DNA of 64,000 bases from NCBI GenBank assembly GCA_028095005.1, contig CM051461.1, positions 29,323,432 to 29,387,431 of the forward strand, written 5' to 3'. Of this stretch, positions 1-11,099 are shown one piece after another (the first letter of the stretch is position 1; each line of letters opens with the position of its first letter). Below the pieces are notes generated by a model that searched no databases, had not been told where the DNA came from, and saw nothing but the letters and a program-made list of their open reading frames with translations. Both the position numbers and the translations under genes were made by a program. The stretch is from Rhynchospora pubera (taxonomy: Eukaryota > Streptophyta > Magnoliopsida > Poales > Cyperaceae).

Positions 1-140
1 ATCTAATAATTTATTTTTGATAGACTTTTTCGAATCTTGTAATATCTAATATAGCAAAAATAAATTGCTAAATCTTTCTAAATTGCTACATTAGATATTA
101 CAAGATTTAGAAAAGTCTATCAAAAATAAATTGCTAGATT
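1..140. repeat. Inverted repeat / hairpin
   Basis: Two arms of about 50 bases (roughly 9-57 and 84-133) are near-perfect reverse complements around a 27-base loop, so the segment could fold into one long hairpin. The tagcaa motif recurs at the arm ends. It is probably a small foldback element or the end of one that starts left of the window. No flanking duplication can be read because the left side is cut off. Confidence 0.6.
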
Positions 141-384
141 TTTAAGGAGATATTAGTAGAAAATTGAACCTTGCTAAAAAAATTTGGGATTTAGTACATC
201 AAGTAAAATCTAGCAATAAAACAATGTCCAACACAAATAAAAGTCTAGCTATAAAAATTTATGAAAAGATCATCTTTCTTGTAGTGATAAATCTTAATTA
301 ATAATTGTTTGCTAAGCTATCATAAAAAATAATTGTTAATTAGCTAAGTCAAATATTTATATAGTTTTCCTTTTTGGTGGATTG
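141..384. other. AT-rich intergenic DNA
   Basis: No gene, clear repeat or regulatory signal seen. Confidence 0.5.
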
Positions 385-837
385 ATTAATTAAGTACTTT
401 GCATCTAGCTATATATAGTTTTAACTGATACTTTTATTTCTCGTAATGTTTACTTAATTCATGAACTTGGAAATTAGAAAGGATGCATATTGAATATTCG
501 TTTTAGAAGAAGGAAAGATATAATATGTTTGCAACAAGCAATTTTTTAGAACACAATTAAAAACTTGACAAAACAAATACAAATGGGAGTTTATAAATAT
601 TTATTTGGTAAATTGGAAGGCTAATCGGATTATAATATGAAATCAAAACTAACAAAGATATGAGTGCAATCATGTGTTGATGCAACTGCCATGGGACCGC
701 CCATGGCACCACTGTATAATGTTCAAAACATTTATCCACATGCATGCACATGATCAAGTCTCTATTACTCTGATGACTGGAGACAAGGAGTCTCCTAAAA
801 AGATTTCCAAAATCCATATTAATTTCGATTAGACTCG

Positions 838-1070
838 TATGTTTGGGTGCAACGGAATAAGCCGGAAATAGATAATAAGAATAAGGAATTTCGATTTGCG
901 TGTTTATTCTTATTCCTTATTCTTATACTATAGTTTTGTTAGTATAGGAATAAGGGCCCTTATTCCTTATTCCTATGTTGTTTGGGTTGCACAAGAATAA
1001 GAATAAGCACGCAAACCGAAATTTCTTATTCTTATTTCCTATTCCCGCCCTATCCAAACACACCCCAAGA
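838..1070. mobile_element. MITE, TGTTTGGG-ended, copy 1
   Basis: The left end reads tgtttgggtgcaacgg and the right end ccctatccaaacacacc, giving imperfect inverted termini. The inside consists of alternating gaataag/cttattc runs and a shared gttttgttagtata centre. A second copy lies at 1797-2006. The segment is absent from the matching position in copy B. Exact ends and target duplication are not certain. Confidence 0.55.
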
Positions 1071-1796
1071 AAATATCCTTCTCTCTAGTTCCTGTGGTGT
1101 CTTGTCATCAGATATTATAAGAAATGCTATATGATATATATATTAGATTCTCGAGAGCGTGCCTCCCATTATATATTTGATATTAAATTTTTAATTAACA
1201 TGCTATGTTGTTTCCTTTGATCGGCTCAATTTGATGGCAAGTATAATTAATTCTTTGTCAGATTATGATTTTTTTCCCCTAGTTTTCTTGTACATTGGTA
1301 GCATCTTTCTAAATATGATAGACATTATAATTAATCAGCCATGTTGCTAGGCCTTTTTGGGATAAATACACATACATTGATATAAAATCTTTTTAGAGAT
1401 AAAATGGGTCTATGTAACTCAATTTATTTTTATATTAAATGTCTATGAAAAACTTCCGATCGAATTTCGATTGAACCTGTGACCTTTCACTCTTGATATA
1501 ATTAAAATATTAACTATACTTATCTCAGAAAAAAAATACTATAACTAATATATTCAAATGAAAAAAAAAATTACGTCAGTCCATCTCGAAGGGGATGTAT
1601 CTCAAAATCTTTTGTTGTAATTTTTTTGATACCACGAGAGCCATTAGGCCTAAAAATCAAGAAAAATACTCACTTCGGAATATGCGCAAGACAATAAAGA
1701 CTATTACAGGTACATAATTGAGTTATTCAGGATACACATTAAAATTCAAAAGAAAAATAATAAATTATTCTTGAGACGACAAGTACATCTCAATTT

Positions 1797-2006
1797 TGTT
1801 TGGCTAGGCTGGGAATAGAAAATAGGAATAAGAAATTTCGGTTTGCGTGTTTATCCAAATTTTTTATTCTTATATTATGGTTTTGTTAGTATAAGAATAA
1901 GGATCCAAATTCCTTATTCTTGTGTTGTTTGGGTTGCACAAGAATAAGAATAAACACGTAAACCGAAATTCCTTATTCCTATTCCCTATTCCCGGCCTAT
2001 CCAGGG
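1797..2006. mobile_element. MITE, same family, copy 2
   Basis: It shares with 838-1070 the gttttgttagtata centre, the gttgtttgggttgcac block and the inverted rich-in-gaataag arms. Left end tttggctaggctggg pairs with right end cccggcctatccagg. The family was therefore active at least twice within 1 kb. Confidence 0.55.
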
Positions 2007-2059
2007 GTTAAAACATACTCATCGATAGGACGGATGCAGTAAAGATAAATGTCATATTT

Positions 2060-2765
2060 TATCGGAATTACTTAAATGCTTTCGTCATCTCTATCATCAC
2101 GCTGCTCTTTTTTTTTCATTTTCGAAAACTTACTCAGTATAATTTCCATCCCTACATCGATCGAGTGCCTACATATTCCCTCCCCTACCGTCTTCCACCA
2201 CCTAACGGTAGCTCCCAACCCGGCCCTCCCATCCAACATAGTGTCCTAAAAAATAATACTTATTGTCTTAAATTTTAATACTAAATATTTTTATATATTT
2301 TTTAATCTTATAAAATAGTACTAATTGTCCTAGGAGATTATATATATGATACAAATTGTTGTCATATATATACACATCTTAATTGTCGCAGAAAATATCA
2401 GTAATTGTTCTAGATTTTGATGTTAACTTTCCTCATAGATATTTTAGCTATCTTATAGAATAAAGCTAATTGTCCAAGATTATGATATTAACTATTCTCA
2501 TATATATCTTAATTGTCCCAGAAAATAACACTAATTATTCTAGATTATGTTACTAATTGTCCTCATACATACCTTAATTATTTCAGAAAAAATTTCTAAT
2601 TGTCCGAGAAAAGATGAGCATGAGGTGGGGATGGAGGGAAACATAGGTGTCAGGAGGGAAGAGGACAAGAATGCTCTGGATAATAGGGATAAGCGACGTA
2701 TTGGATGACAGAGATGAACGACAAAAATAAAAAAAAGTGTGTGATGATGGAATGATAAACTCGAG
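2060..2765. mobile_element. Foldback element with internal degenerate tandem repeats
   Basis: The outer parts (about 2070-2230 and 2610-2760) are pyrimidine-rich and purine-rich mirror images. The centre (about 2230-2620) repeats the unit ctaattgtcctaga in degenerate form many times. A related element is at 59120-60240, and both begin near ggaattactta. The class is not recognised. Minus-strand frames here are low-complexity and probably not coding. Confidence 0.45.
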
Positions 2766-2771
2766 AGATGA

Positions 2772-3389
2772 GAGTTTTGCTATGGTGAGTTGCAACTCAC
2801 CAAAGGGTTCGTGAATTGTGATCAAAACTCTTAAATTTAATTCAAAATGAACGATCCAAACCTTCTAATATGATCTCCTTATTGAAATCTCCATGCAAAC
2901 TAAATTTTATATTTTTCGAAATTTTTAAGTATTTTTTTGAAATTTTATAAAATCGTTAATCTAATTAGTTCTGAACTGTCCATAAATAACAGTTTTTAAA
3001 AATCTGAAAAAATATTTAAAAATTCGAAAAAATTTAAAATTTGTTTTGCACGGAGATTTCAATAAAAAAATCATATTAGACGGTTTAGATCGATCATTTT
3101 AAAATGGATTTAGAAGTTTTGATCGTAATTCACCAGGGGCGGATCCAGTGGTGGGTTGGGTGGGGCTTGAGCCCCACCTACCGCCGTCGAGCCCTGAAGC
3201 CCCTCTTTAGCCTCAATGAATTTTTTCAGCCATTGGAGCACTCAAAGGTGGGGCTGAAGAACAGAAAAATAGAAATCGTTCGATCAAATGATTCATTAGA
3301 ATATTCAGCCCCACCTGAATATTTTTGCTAGAACCGCCACTGTAATTCACGTAACCTTTGATAAGTTATAACTCACCATAGCAAAACTC
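2772..3389. mobile_element. Palindromic MITE, long inverted repeats (copy 1)
   Basis: The ends gagttttgctatggtgag and ctcaccatagcaaaactc are perfect inverted repeats, and the arms continue inward for about 200 bases. Flanks gagatga and gaaatga could be a target duplication with one mismatch. The core, with an aaaatcgttaat...cagtttttaaaaatc stem, recurs in at least four other elements here (14128, 20386, 21105, 22290). A hAT-type element sits in its right arm. Confidence 0.7.
3134..3342. mobile_element. Nested hAT-type MITE (CAGGGGCGGA family)
   Basis: The element runs from caggggcggatccag to ctagaaccgccactg, 209 bp, and is flanked on both sides by the 8-bp duplication taattcac (3126-3133, 3343-3350). 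The 8-bp duplication and CA(g)GGGCGG termini are typical of hAT non-autonomous elements. It was inserted into an older palindromic MITE. It has no transposase. Confidence 0.85.
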
Positions 3390-4130
3390 GAAATGATTCT
3401 TATCATTTCCGATATTTTACCCCATAAAAATGTAAAATATAATCGACTGAAAGAATTATATATATTCTAATTATTTTGCTGTGTGATTATTATATTAATA
3501 TCATTTATGTTATGGAATGACCCATCTGCATTTTTCTGACTGTGCAAAAGACATGACTGGACAGGGGGGCCCATTAAGTTTGGGTATGTATATTGGCCCC
3601 ACTATCTATAGCCGAAATTGGTCATAAGATCGGCCTCTACATTAAATGGTAAAAACATAGGCATATGAGAAACGCAACTGCTCCCCCCACAGACATTAGC
3701 ACCATGCATGTGGACCATATAGAAAATGAAATTTTTTTAAATATTAATAAAATGAATTAATGTAGCATCATACAAATACATGCATACCATGCAACCTACT
3801 TCACCGGAAAAAAACTACCAACTGCCGTTACCTACTGATATATCTCTTTCTGGTTTTCTATCTACTTATTGTTCTAGATGCACATCTGAGATTTAAATTT
3901 GTAATATTTATTTTGAGAGGGACCTACATTTTATATCTCTTGTAACGTGTCAACATGGGTTGTTAATTACAGGATCTTTAGACAGGAATTAGGTGCTGGA
4001 TTCTTTTTTCTTAATTAATATGTACTGACTATGTGGTCTTTGATGATAACTATACATTGGAGTTTATTCTAGTGTGGGTGTTAATTTTTTAAAAAAGTAG
4101 CTTGCAACTGTTTTTTTTAATGCAATATTA

Positions 4131-7100
4131 GGATAAATGAAATCATTTTATGTTAATTAGCATGTGGAGATAAATAAAATCATTTAATGCTAAGGTTGTG
4201 AAACCATTAATAGTTTTGCGGGCATTAAAAAAGATCAAACGTGCATGTCAATCCATGCATGTTCTAAAGACATACAACGTTTAAGTGTAAAGAGCATAAA
4301 AAAATATTAAAAAAAATTATATCTAATAATAGTGACCATTTTCAATTTATTATTGAATTTTTAATATTGATCTACGAGCAGTATCAGTCTCACTGGCTCG
4401 ATTCAGAGACACTCTAACAGAACGACACACCCGCTAATTCCACATGCGCGGAATGCGTCTAAGGAAGACGATCGACGTTTACTAAAAGTAGAGAGGAAAC
4501 TTTTACGTAGAAAAACCGCATGAATTGAGTTGTGTACTTGTGTTTAGATGAGAAGTCAAATGTCGGCTAAGCATGGTCGCAAAGAACAATACGGGATTAT
4601 GGCTAAAGGGGTCCCAGAATGGTACATGTTTGGGCGGTGGCTTTATTTGAAGTCCTTTTCTCAAATTGATCAAACGGTAAACGGTATTTTTCATGTTTGT
4701 ACATGCATGCATGTGCAAATACAGGTCGAGCACAAATAATAATTATCTTCTACATTTGAATAGTCTAATTAAGTTAATTTGCTTATTAATTTAAAGAGGA
4801 TACATATATAACAAATACATTTTATGGAATCCCGATTGTTTATATATGTTATAATATGCCAACCGTAGCAAAGGGCAAGTTCAGAGCGCAAGATGATAAT
4901 AATAATAATAATAATTAAAAAAAAACTAAGTGAAATTTGTTTGAGTAAGAACTTATCACATTTAATGTTATTCAATTTTATTGTGATGTATTATATAAGA
5001 TTGTTTTATTTATTGTCACATCGTATCATGTCGTATCAAAATATACTGATACAAAATCGAAACTCGCATGATATAGATGGCGTGTCTTTAATGGCATGTC
5101 ACGATATGACGCACTATGCCAAATTGCCAACAGTATCTTATCGTTCACTAAGATCTTTTTTTTATTTTTATTAAGAAAACTGTTAAAAAAATTTAAAAGA
5201 GGGAAAAATTTATCAAAATATATAATTGTTTATTTAGGTTAGAATAACAAACTTTGTCCATATTTTATAATTTAATATAATAATAAAATAAAAATTCTAT
5301 GACGCGAATTATATCAAATATGTGTATTTTTATGTTGGAACATTTGCAAATAAAAATTAGAAAATTATATCAAAACAAGAACAAATTCAAAATCTAGGAA
5401 AAATACTAATACTAACAACAACAACAACAACAAAAAAAAAAAAAGAAAAACAAGAACAAGAAGGAGAAGGAGAAGTTGTGGCATGTGATGATATATTAGT
5501 GTTTAGCCAATTTGTACTATATTAACTTTTATCAAAAAAAAAAAAAAATTTACAGAGGCCAACACATTTTGATTTTGGCACTACACACCAACATGACCGA
5601 GCTGTACCAATTTTGTACATGTGTCATGTCATATCGTGTCAACTTGTATATTTGTTATACCAACACGACTGTGTAATTTTATATTATAGGACATTGTTCG
5701 TGTCGTAAATAGCCATAAATTATGTTGAATTTATCAAGTATTGTAAAGTACAATATCGTAACATTGCTCGTTTCGTAAATAATCATAAATTACTGAATTT
5801 ATTAAATATCACTACTACTTATAAAAAATACGTATCCAGGGCCAAAATGATTAGGCCAAGGTGCAAACAATTATTTTTTCTATGCATTAATTCTAAATCA
5901 TTGACCATGTAAATCAATGGCCGGATGTTAGCAATTGATATAAATTTACAAATTCTTCACTTTTAATAGAAAGAAATTTGTTGTCCATTAATTGTGCTGT
6001 GTTTGGAAAGAGAGCAAAACACGTATGGAAATTTTTTTGAAAATAATAATAATTTTTTTATTTTAGAAATAGATAACATATGTAAAGTTAGTAATTTTTT
6101 TTATTGATTTCATTTATTTAGAAATAAATATTTCTATTAAATTATTTTTTATTGAGATCCCGATTTTTTTTTTGTTGAAGTATAAATATTTTTTTGTAAA
6201 ATTTTTATTTACCCACCCATTGGGTTGGTATATAGAAACTCGCTAAAAATATAAAATCGTTCATAACTTATGAAATACAATACTAAAAATAAAAATATAA
6301 CTGATCCTAGTTATTAATTATTTTATAATTCTACATTACATATGAGAAACCTTTTTATAAAGATTTGGGAGTGAGCGATGGAAAAAAAAAATGGATTGGT
6401 GGATTTGCGACGGCAAAGAAGATACTAAAAGAAATATAAGACCATGAACAGCTATAAATTGAGTCGAACAATTCTTTATGGATGGTTTAGTTGCACAAAG
6501 AAGAGAATGAGGGGAGAGGAAAGAGGAAAGAGGAAAGAGATACCAACCAAACAAAGAATAAAATGGAAATAATACTTGTAACTATGAAGAGGTAATTCTC
6601 CCCTCTTTACTCTTATTAGGACAATCAAACACACTCGTCTAAACATTATATATTTTTTAATTCTTAATAAAATAGAGAATTTAAATCTTTGAATGAGATA
6701 AATAATGCTTCAGATTGAATCACTGTTCTACACAGTAATAATTGTTCACAAAACTATTAAAAACTTATATATTATCAAATATACATATGTATGCATGTAA
6801 CTTTTAGTGAGTTTCCGACTAAATAAAAGAGTGGAGCTCGGCAAATGGGTATTTCAATTTTTCTTTATTTTTCCCTTATACTTTTTAAATTTTGAACATC
6901 ATTAAACATTTCGTCGGGTGCAATGTGATGTCATGCATGAGATTAACTAAGTGGTCCTCCCTTTTGATGTCACCGTATACGTAAAAATATGATAGTGTTA
7001 AAATTGGTCCTAACAATCATCAGGTATTAATATGAATGCCTTAAGATTAATTAAAATGAACTCATAGAATTGACTTATTACACAATTTAAACTATTTATT

Positions 7101-7995
7101 ATTATATATGGTTCTTCGAGAAGACATGGATGCATTTTTTCCATCAATATTTCACTTTTTTAGCATAAAAAAATCATGTTCAATGCTAAACAAATTATTC
7201 CTCAAAAAATAAATTCTAAGCTTTTAGCTTTTGTTCTTTTATAATTTTGTGCCAATGATGGTGTGTGTTTTCAAATTATCTTTTTTTTTTTTCCTTTTGC
7301 CAAATTTTGTTAACCTCACAGAAAATTATCTTTTCAAATACAGCCGTTGTCACCATTCTGAGATCTTCTTTCTATATTGTTCCAAGGGAGCCTGCATCTT
7401 TTGTATCTTGCGGCTTAAATTATCGAAATTTCATCTTTAAGTCGTAGTCTTCACCTCATTTCCTTCTGCCTCACTATTTCACATTCATAATCTAAGTATG
7501 CTGCTCTAAATCATTTCTTATGTGGCCACAATTCCATATCGGTGTTAATTCCGCACACTTCCAAAATATGTCACCGTATCTCTCGACAAACTTTATATAT
7601 TTTTTCACTTATAAGTCAATACTCACATCAGTTTTGCTCATTGATTCTTCAACATGTTTTCTTTTTTGTCTGATAAAAACATATAATGTATTAAAAAATG
7701 CAGAAAAGAATCCAACTGTGCTACTTGAACGCCATTGAAGGAACAGGGAGGTACAAACAAAAACAGAGGAAGTATCAAATTGGAAGAGAAATGACATATG
7801 ATACATGTCATATACAGCAGTACAAAGTAATTTATCTACATCGCTATCTCTGTCAAGAGTAGGAGAACAGAGAAGAATGAAAAAAAAATCTAAACAAATA
7901 AAAATAAAAACAGAATCCAAATGATCCCACAAAGCAACTAGCTATCCCTCTCTCTTCTCTCTATCTAAACTAACAGGAATTATAAAAAAAAACAA
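4131..7995. other. Gene-poor AT-rich intergenic DNA
   Basis: No supportable gene. It contains an (aat)n microsatellite near 4892-4914, poly-A runs and short frames of low complexity. A weak inverted pair (gtgtttggaaag near 6000 and caatcaaacacac near 6622) may mark an old MITE, but its ends cannot be fixed. Confidence 0.5.
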
Positions 7996-8011
7996 AATAG
8001 GCTTATTCTAT

Positions 8012-8208
8012 TTACTAATTTCGGAGAATCCGGGGAACTCTATGTAATAGCTCCCTCTGTAAATTCTCGCTGTCTGTCTGATGTATCTTTCACTAAGCTT
8101 CGAGAGACTAACTAATTTGGGGGAATCCGGGGAACTCTATGACACTATGTATAACAGCTCCCTCTGTAAATTCTCCCTCTCAGTATGTTTTATCTTTCAC
8201 TAAGCTTG
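8012..8208. repeat. Tandem duplication at the NCED 3' end
   Basis: Two head-to-tail copies of about 95 bases (8012-8101 and 8109-8208) share gaatccggggaactctatg, agctccctctgtaaattct and atctttcactaagctt. The gene-proximal copy contains the NCED stop codon and last codons; the distal copy is in the 3' UTR. The proximal copy has an extra acactatg-type insertion of about ten bases. Confidence 0.8.
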
Positions 8209-9009
8209 TGTCTCCAACTCCTTTGATTCTACGAAGGTGCCATGAAAACCATATGGCACACGAGACGGTAACTTCACGGTAGCCTCGAGCCTCATGTCAG
8301 CAGCATTGATGATAAGCAGATATGATTGTGATTCTTTTTCATCATGAATGTATGAAAGAATGTAGCCGTCATCCTCCCTCTCCGAATTCGGGTCCCGGGA
8401 CACAAAGTATGGCTCACCTCCGAACTTCGATTCCCCATAATTGAACTTTTGCACATTCCCGGTTAAGAGGTCGACCTTGGCAAAGCCCGACACCTTAGGC
8501 CATGGCTCAGCAATTGCTAGATATGCATACCGGGATTTTCTGCCCAACTTGTTTTTATTTACCATACCAACCTCTAGGTTAATTTGCTCAGTGGGAGACA
8601 GTACCGGTCGCTGTGTTGATTTGCCAGTTCGAAGGTTAAGCCTGATCTCAGTTAGTACTGATTTCAAGCTCTGCTCGGACTCGTTGAATATCGAGTCGGC
8701 AGGCGTCATGCATGAACCAATCACCACAACTTCGTCTGTTTCAGGCTCCTCCCATGCATTCCAGAAATGGAAACAAAAGCAGTCTGGCACATCGACCCAT
8801 TTAATCTCTGTGGCATCGGAGGCATATTTCGGTAAGATACCAAATCGCGACATTTTGTTCTTGTCAAGCACCAGAGGTGACTTGCCTCGAATCATCTCAG
8901 GAAGTCTGAACACAACTTGCTGATCAGGGACAATTATGTTATTTTCTGTGATTGCAAAGTCGTGGATCATTGTTGGCTCCTTAAGTGGTATTTCCATATC
9001 GGCTGATTT
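8200..9009 (-). pseudogene. NCED, 3' part downstream of the insertion
   Basis: This half holds native residues 339-607 and three of the four iron-ligand histidines, so it cannot bind iron alone. The frame is fully open; its first Met is at 8997, four codons after the target duplication. Motifs seen include HDFAITEN, FHFWNAWEE, GKFGGEP-like SKFGGEPYFV and VPYGFHGTF near the end. An internal promoter is not evident, so separate expression is unlikely. Confidence 0.85.
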
Positions 9010-10841
9010 CTTACCATCAAAGGTTTAAATAGCGGATCGCGGATTCGTAGCGGGCATGCTAATGTCATAGCGGATAGCGGATAGCGGTCATTTAGCGGCC
9101 GCTATCGGACCATAGCGGATATTATATCAGATGCATAATTTGACTTATTGACTCTTTAGTTATGTACTTATGTGATGTTTAGTGACCTTAAATGGTCATG
9201 GTACATGTGTTGTACCAGTAAAAGTGAGAGTTAGTACCAGTAAATGATCATGGTATATTTATTTTGGATACATACTTTAAATTGCATGGCCATGGTACAT
9301 GTCGTGTACTAGTCAGTGCTGAGGTTAATACTTAGTAGCGATTCAATTAGGTTTTAATTGAAAATCACCTGTATAATCTTGCAAGCAGCAAACCCTAGAA
9401 AACGTTTCCAAAATAAACACAACTAGGTACATGATAGGTTACCGGCAATGGAGGTTCGAAGATCAAGAGATGGAGGGACGAAGGGAAGGTGGAAGTTATG
9501 ATTGAATCGTAGGAGAAGGAACCAGGTAGCGGTAGGCTGAGATTTGGGACTCAGAGCAGTCTCCCTGGTCTGTACTTTGAGAAGAGATGTAAATACGTAA
9601 CTTTCTCACAGGCCAAATTGGGCTTTTTAATTTGTGGGCCGCGAATATATCTGAAGACCGCTTTATAACGCTAAAATCACCGATATTCAGCCGCTAAATC
9701 CCGCTAAATCCCGATATACGGCGCGCTATCAGACATGCCGCGAAATCTGAAGCGGCGTAGCGCTTTATGGGATGGTACCGCTATAGCGCCGATATAGCGG
9801 CCGCTTTAGCCGCTTTTTAAACCTTTGCTTACCATCGGGGGAGATGCGGAAGTACTTAAGGTAAGGCTTCTTGATCACATCATAGCTCAGGGAGAACATC
9901 TCCTTTGATACCGGGTCCACTTTCGGGTGAGCAATCATGGACGCACCCAATTGCCCATCAAAATCATGCCGGCAGACAGTCTCGAGGTCGCCAGTTGGGG
10001 TCACCCTCACATGGTATGGCAGATCATCCTCCGACATGGCAAGGAGCCTGTTGTTGAAATAAATGAGACCGGCATTTGCGACACCAGTTCCTTCCGATGG
10101 GTCCACTAAGCCACAAAGGCTCCGTGCACCGAACAAGAAGAGGCGTGCAATACCGGAATGCCCATGTAATTCACCAATTGCCTTGGGAAAGACAGTCCGA
10201 CCAATGGCCCGCTCTTGGCGTAACCTGGCTGTTTCCGTAAAACGACAAGCATATGATGCCTTTCCATTTTGGATTGAGACAGCATGAACCATGCCATCTC
10301 CGTCAAAAAGATGGTGGCCGGCAGAAGGCTCCATGTGAGGGTTTGCACCATTCCGCACATACACCCCATTAATAAATGGCGGGATCCGACCACTGACAGG
10401 GAGGTTATGTTTGGGTGGCCGCTCGGTAACTGGTGCGAAGTTGCCCGCTATCTGAACCGCCGGGTCTGTGGTTTTCGGAAGAGGCTGGGATTTTTCAAGG
10501 ACGTTTGATATGAAGCCATCTTCAATTGTATCTAACGCTGTTGCAGCCATCCGTTGAACGAGGTTCCAATCGGGTTTGATGGCGGGTTTGTTTCCTTCGT
10601 TTATATTTCTTGCTTGTTTGGGTCTTCCAGGTCTGGCGGGTGCGTCGATATATGTTACAGGCCCGTATGACGGGGATTGTGGGGCGGGCGGACATTGGAG
10701 GGCGGTTGCGGCCGGGCTAATCGGCTTTTGTATGATTTTAATTGAATTGGGACGATTAGAGTTTAAAAGACTTTTGGATTTTTTGTTGGTTATGCTTTGA
10801 TGTATCACTCCAGATGAGATTGATATTGAATTGGAAGCCAT
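8200..10841 (-). CDS. NCED: 9-cis-epoxycarotenoid dioxygenase (NCED), split by a hAT-type element
   Basis: NCED cleaves 9-cis-violaxanthin or 9'-cis-neoxanthin in plastids to xanthoxin, the committed step of abscisic acid synthesis. The native sequence totals 607 codons, the usual family length, and normally has no intron. The N-terminus (about 1-80) is Ser/Asn/Pro-rich like a plastid transit peptide. The carotenoid-oxygenase domain follows, with NFAPV, GVYVRNGANP, HHLFDGDGMVH and GELHGHSGIARL. The four iron-ligand histidines are all present: MIAHPK (about 305), IHDFAITE (about 354), FHFWNAWEE (about 419) and GFHGTF (about 594). An 810-bp element lies after codon 338, between the first and second ligand. 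Read straight through, translation ends about 20 codons inside the element. However, a GT at 9832-9831 and an AG at 9004-9003 define a possible 830-bp intron; splicing 10841-9833 to 9002-8200 gives 603 codons in frame, losing only four residues. Whether it is used is unknown, so the gene may be a pseudogene or functional. Confidence 0.9.
9018..9827. mobile_element. hAT-type non-autonomous element inside NCED
   Basis: The element is 810 bp, with termini caaaggtttaaat and tttaaacctttg, and a perfect 8-bp duplication cttaccat at 9010-9017 and 9828-9835. Subterminal regions are packed with gcggatagcgg-type repeats in both orientations, as expected for hAT transposase binding. The left 115 bases are almost the same as the element at 52961-53511; the centres differ. 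The centre (about 9340-9600) has a different base composition, possibly the leftover leader of an autonomous parent. No transposase frame remains. Confidence 0.93.
9828..10841 (-). pseudogene. NCED, 5' part upstream of the insertion
   Basis: This half holds the start codon, putative transit peptide and residues 1-338, with only one iron ligand. The ATG at 10841 is the first in the leader after the TATA box and gives MASNS, a usual plastid-type start. Without splicing, the frame continues into the element and stops at 9765, adding about 20 foreign residues. Such a product would lack most of the active site. Confidence 0.85.
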
Positions 10842-10986
10842 AGGTCCAGGTCTTTCGATGAAGGATACCAGAGTGGTTGTACTTCTTTTGGTATCGTTTT
10901 AAGAGAGAAGCAGAGAGTATGATGTCTAGGAGGTTGTGATTCGAGAAGGAAGGGAATGAGTTGTTGTGTAATTAGTGTGGCATTGC

Positions 10987-10994
10987 ATATATAG
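10987..10994 (-). promoter_or_regulatory. NCED TATA box
   Basis: On the minus strand the sequence ctatatatg lies about 150 bases upstream of the NCED start codon. Transcription would then begin near 10960, leaving a leader of about 115 bases without an upstream ATG that I can see. Confidence 0.65.
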
Positions 10995-11070
10995 GAGGTT
11001 GGGAAGGAAAGAAGGGGACTCTTTGAACGAAACAGTAAACCGGTTGACATGGTGACATCTTAGGAGAAGC

Positions 11071-11078
11071 CCACGTGG
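11071..11078. promoter_or_regulatory. G-box / ABRE-type element upstream of NCED
   Basis: The palindromic ccacgtgg lies about 80 bases upstream of the TATA box. CACGTG with this flank is the core bound by ABF/AREB-type bZIP factors and is common in stress- and ABA-responsive promoters. Its position suits a role in induction, but function is inferred. Confidence 0.5.
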
Positions 11079-11099
11079 TCGCTTCTAAGTTCTAAGAGA

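Larger units (their letters stand above)
385..4130. repeat. Duplicated non-coding block, copy A
   Basis: Several stretches match copy B (about 24780-27560) in the same order and orientation. The best are 641-830 against 25011-25180 and 3520-4000 against about 26340-27450, with shared landmarks such as accgcccatggcaccac and ttcaccggaaaaaaactacc. Between the matches, copy A carries insertions absent from B: two MITEs, a foldback element and a palindromic MITE with a nested hAT element. Stretch 1071-1795 holds nothing else I recognise. No open reading frame is shared by the two copies, so the block looks non-coding. Confidence 0.65.

Noticed and set aside
8441..8923. 160-codon plus-strand frame
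   Set aside because: It is the antisense shadow of the NCED coding region.
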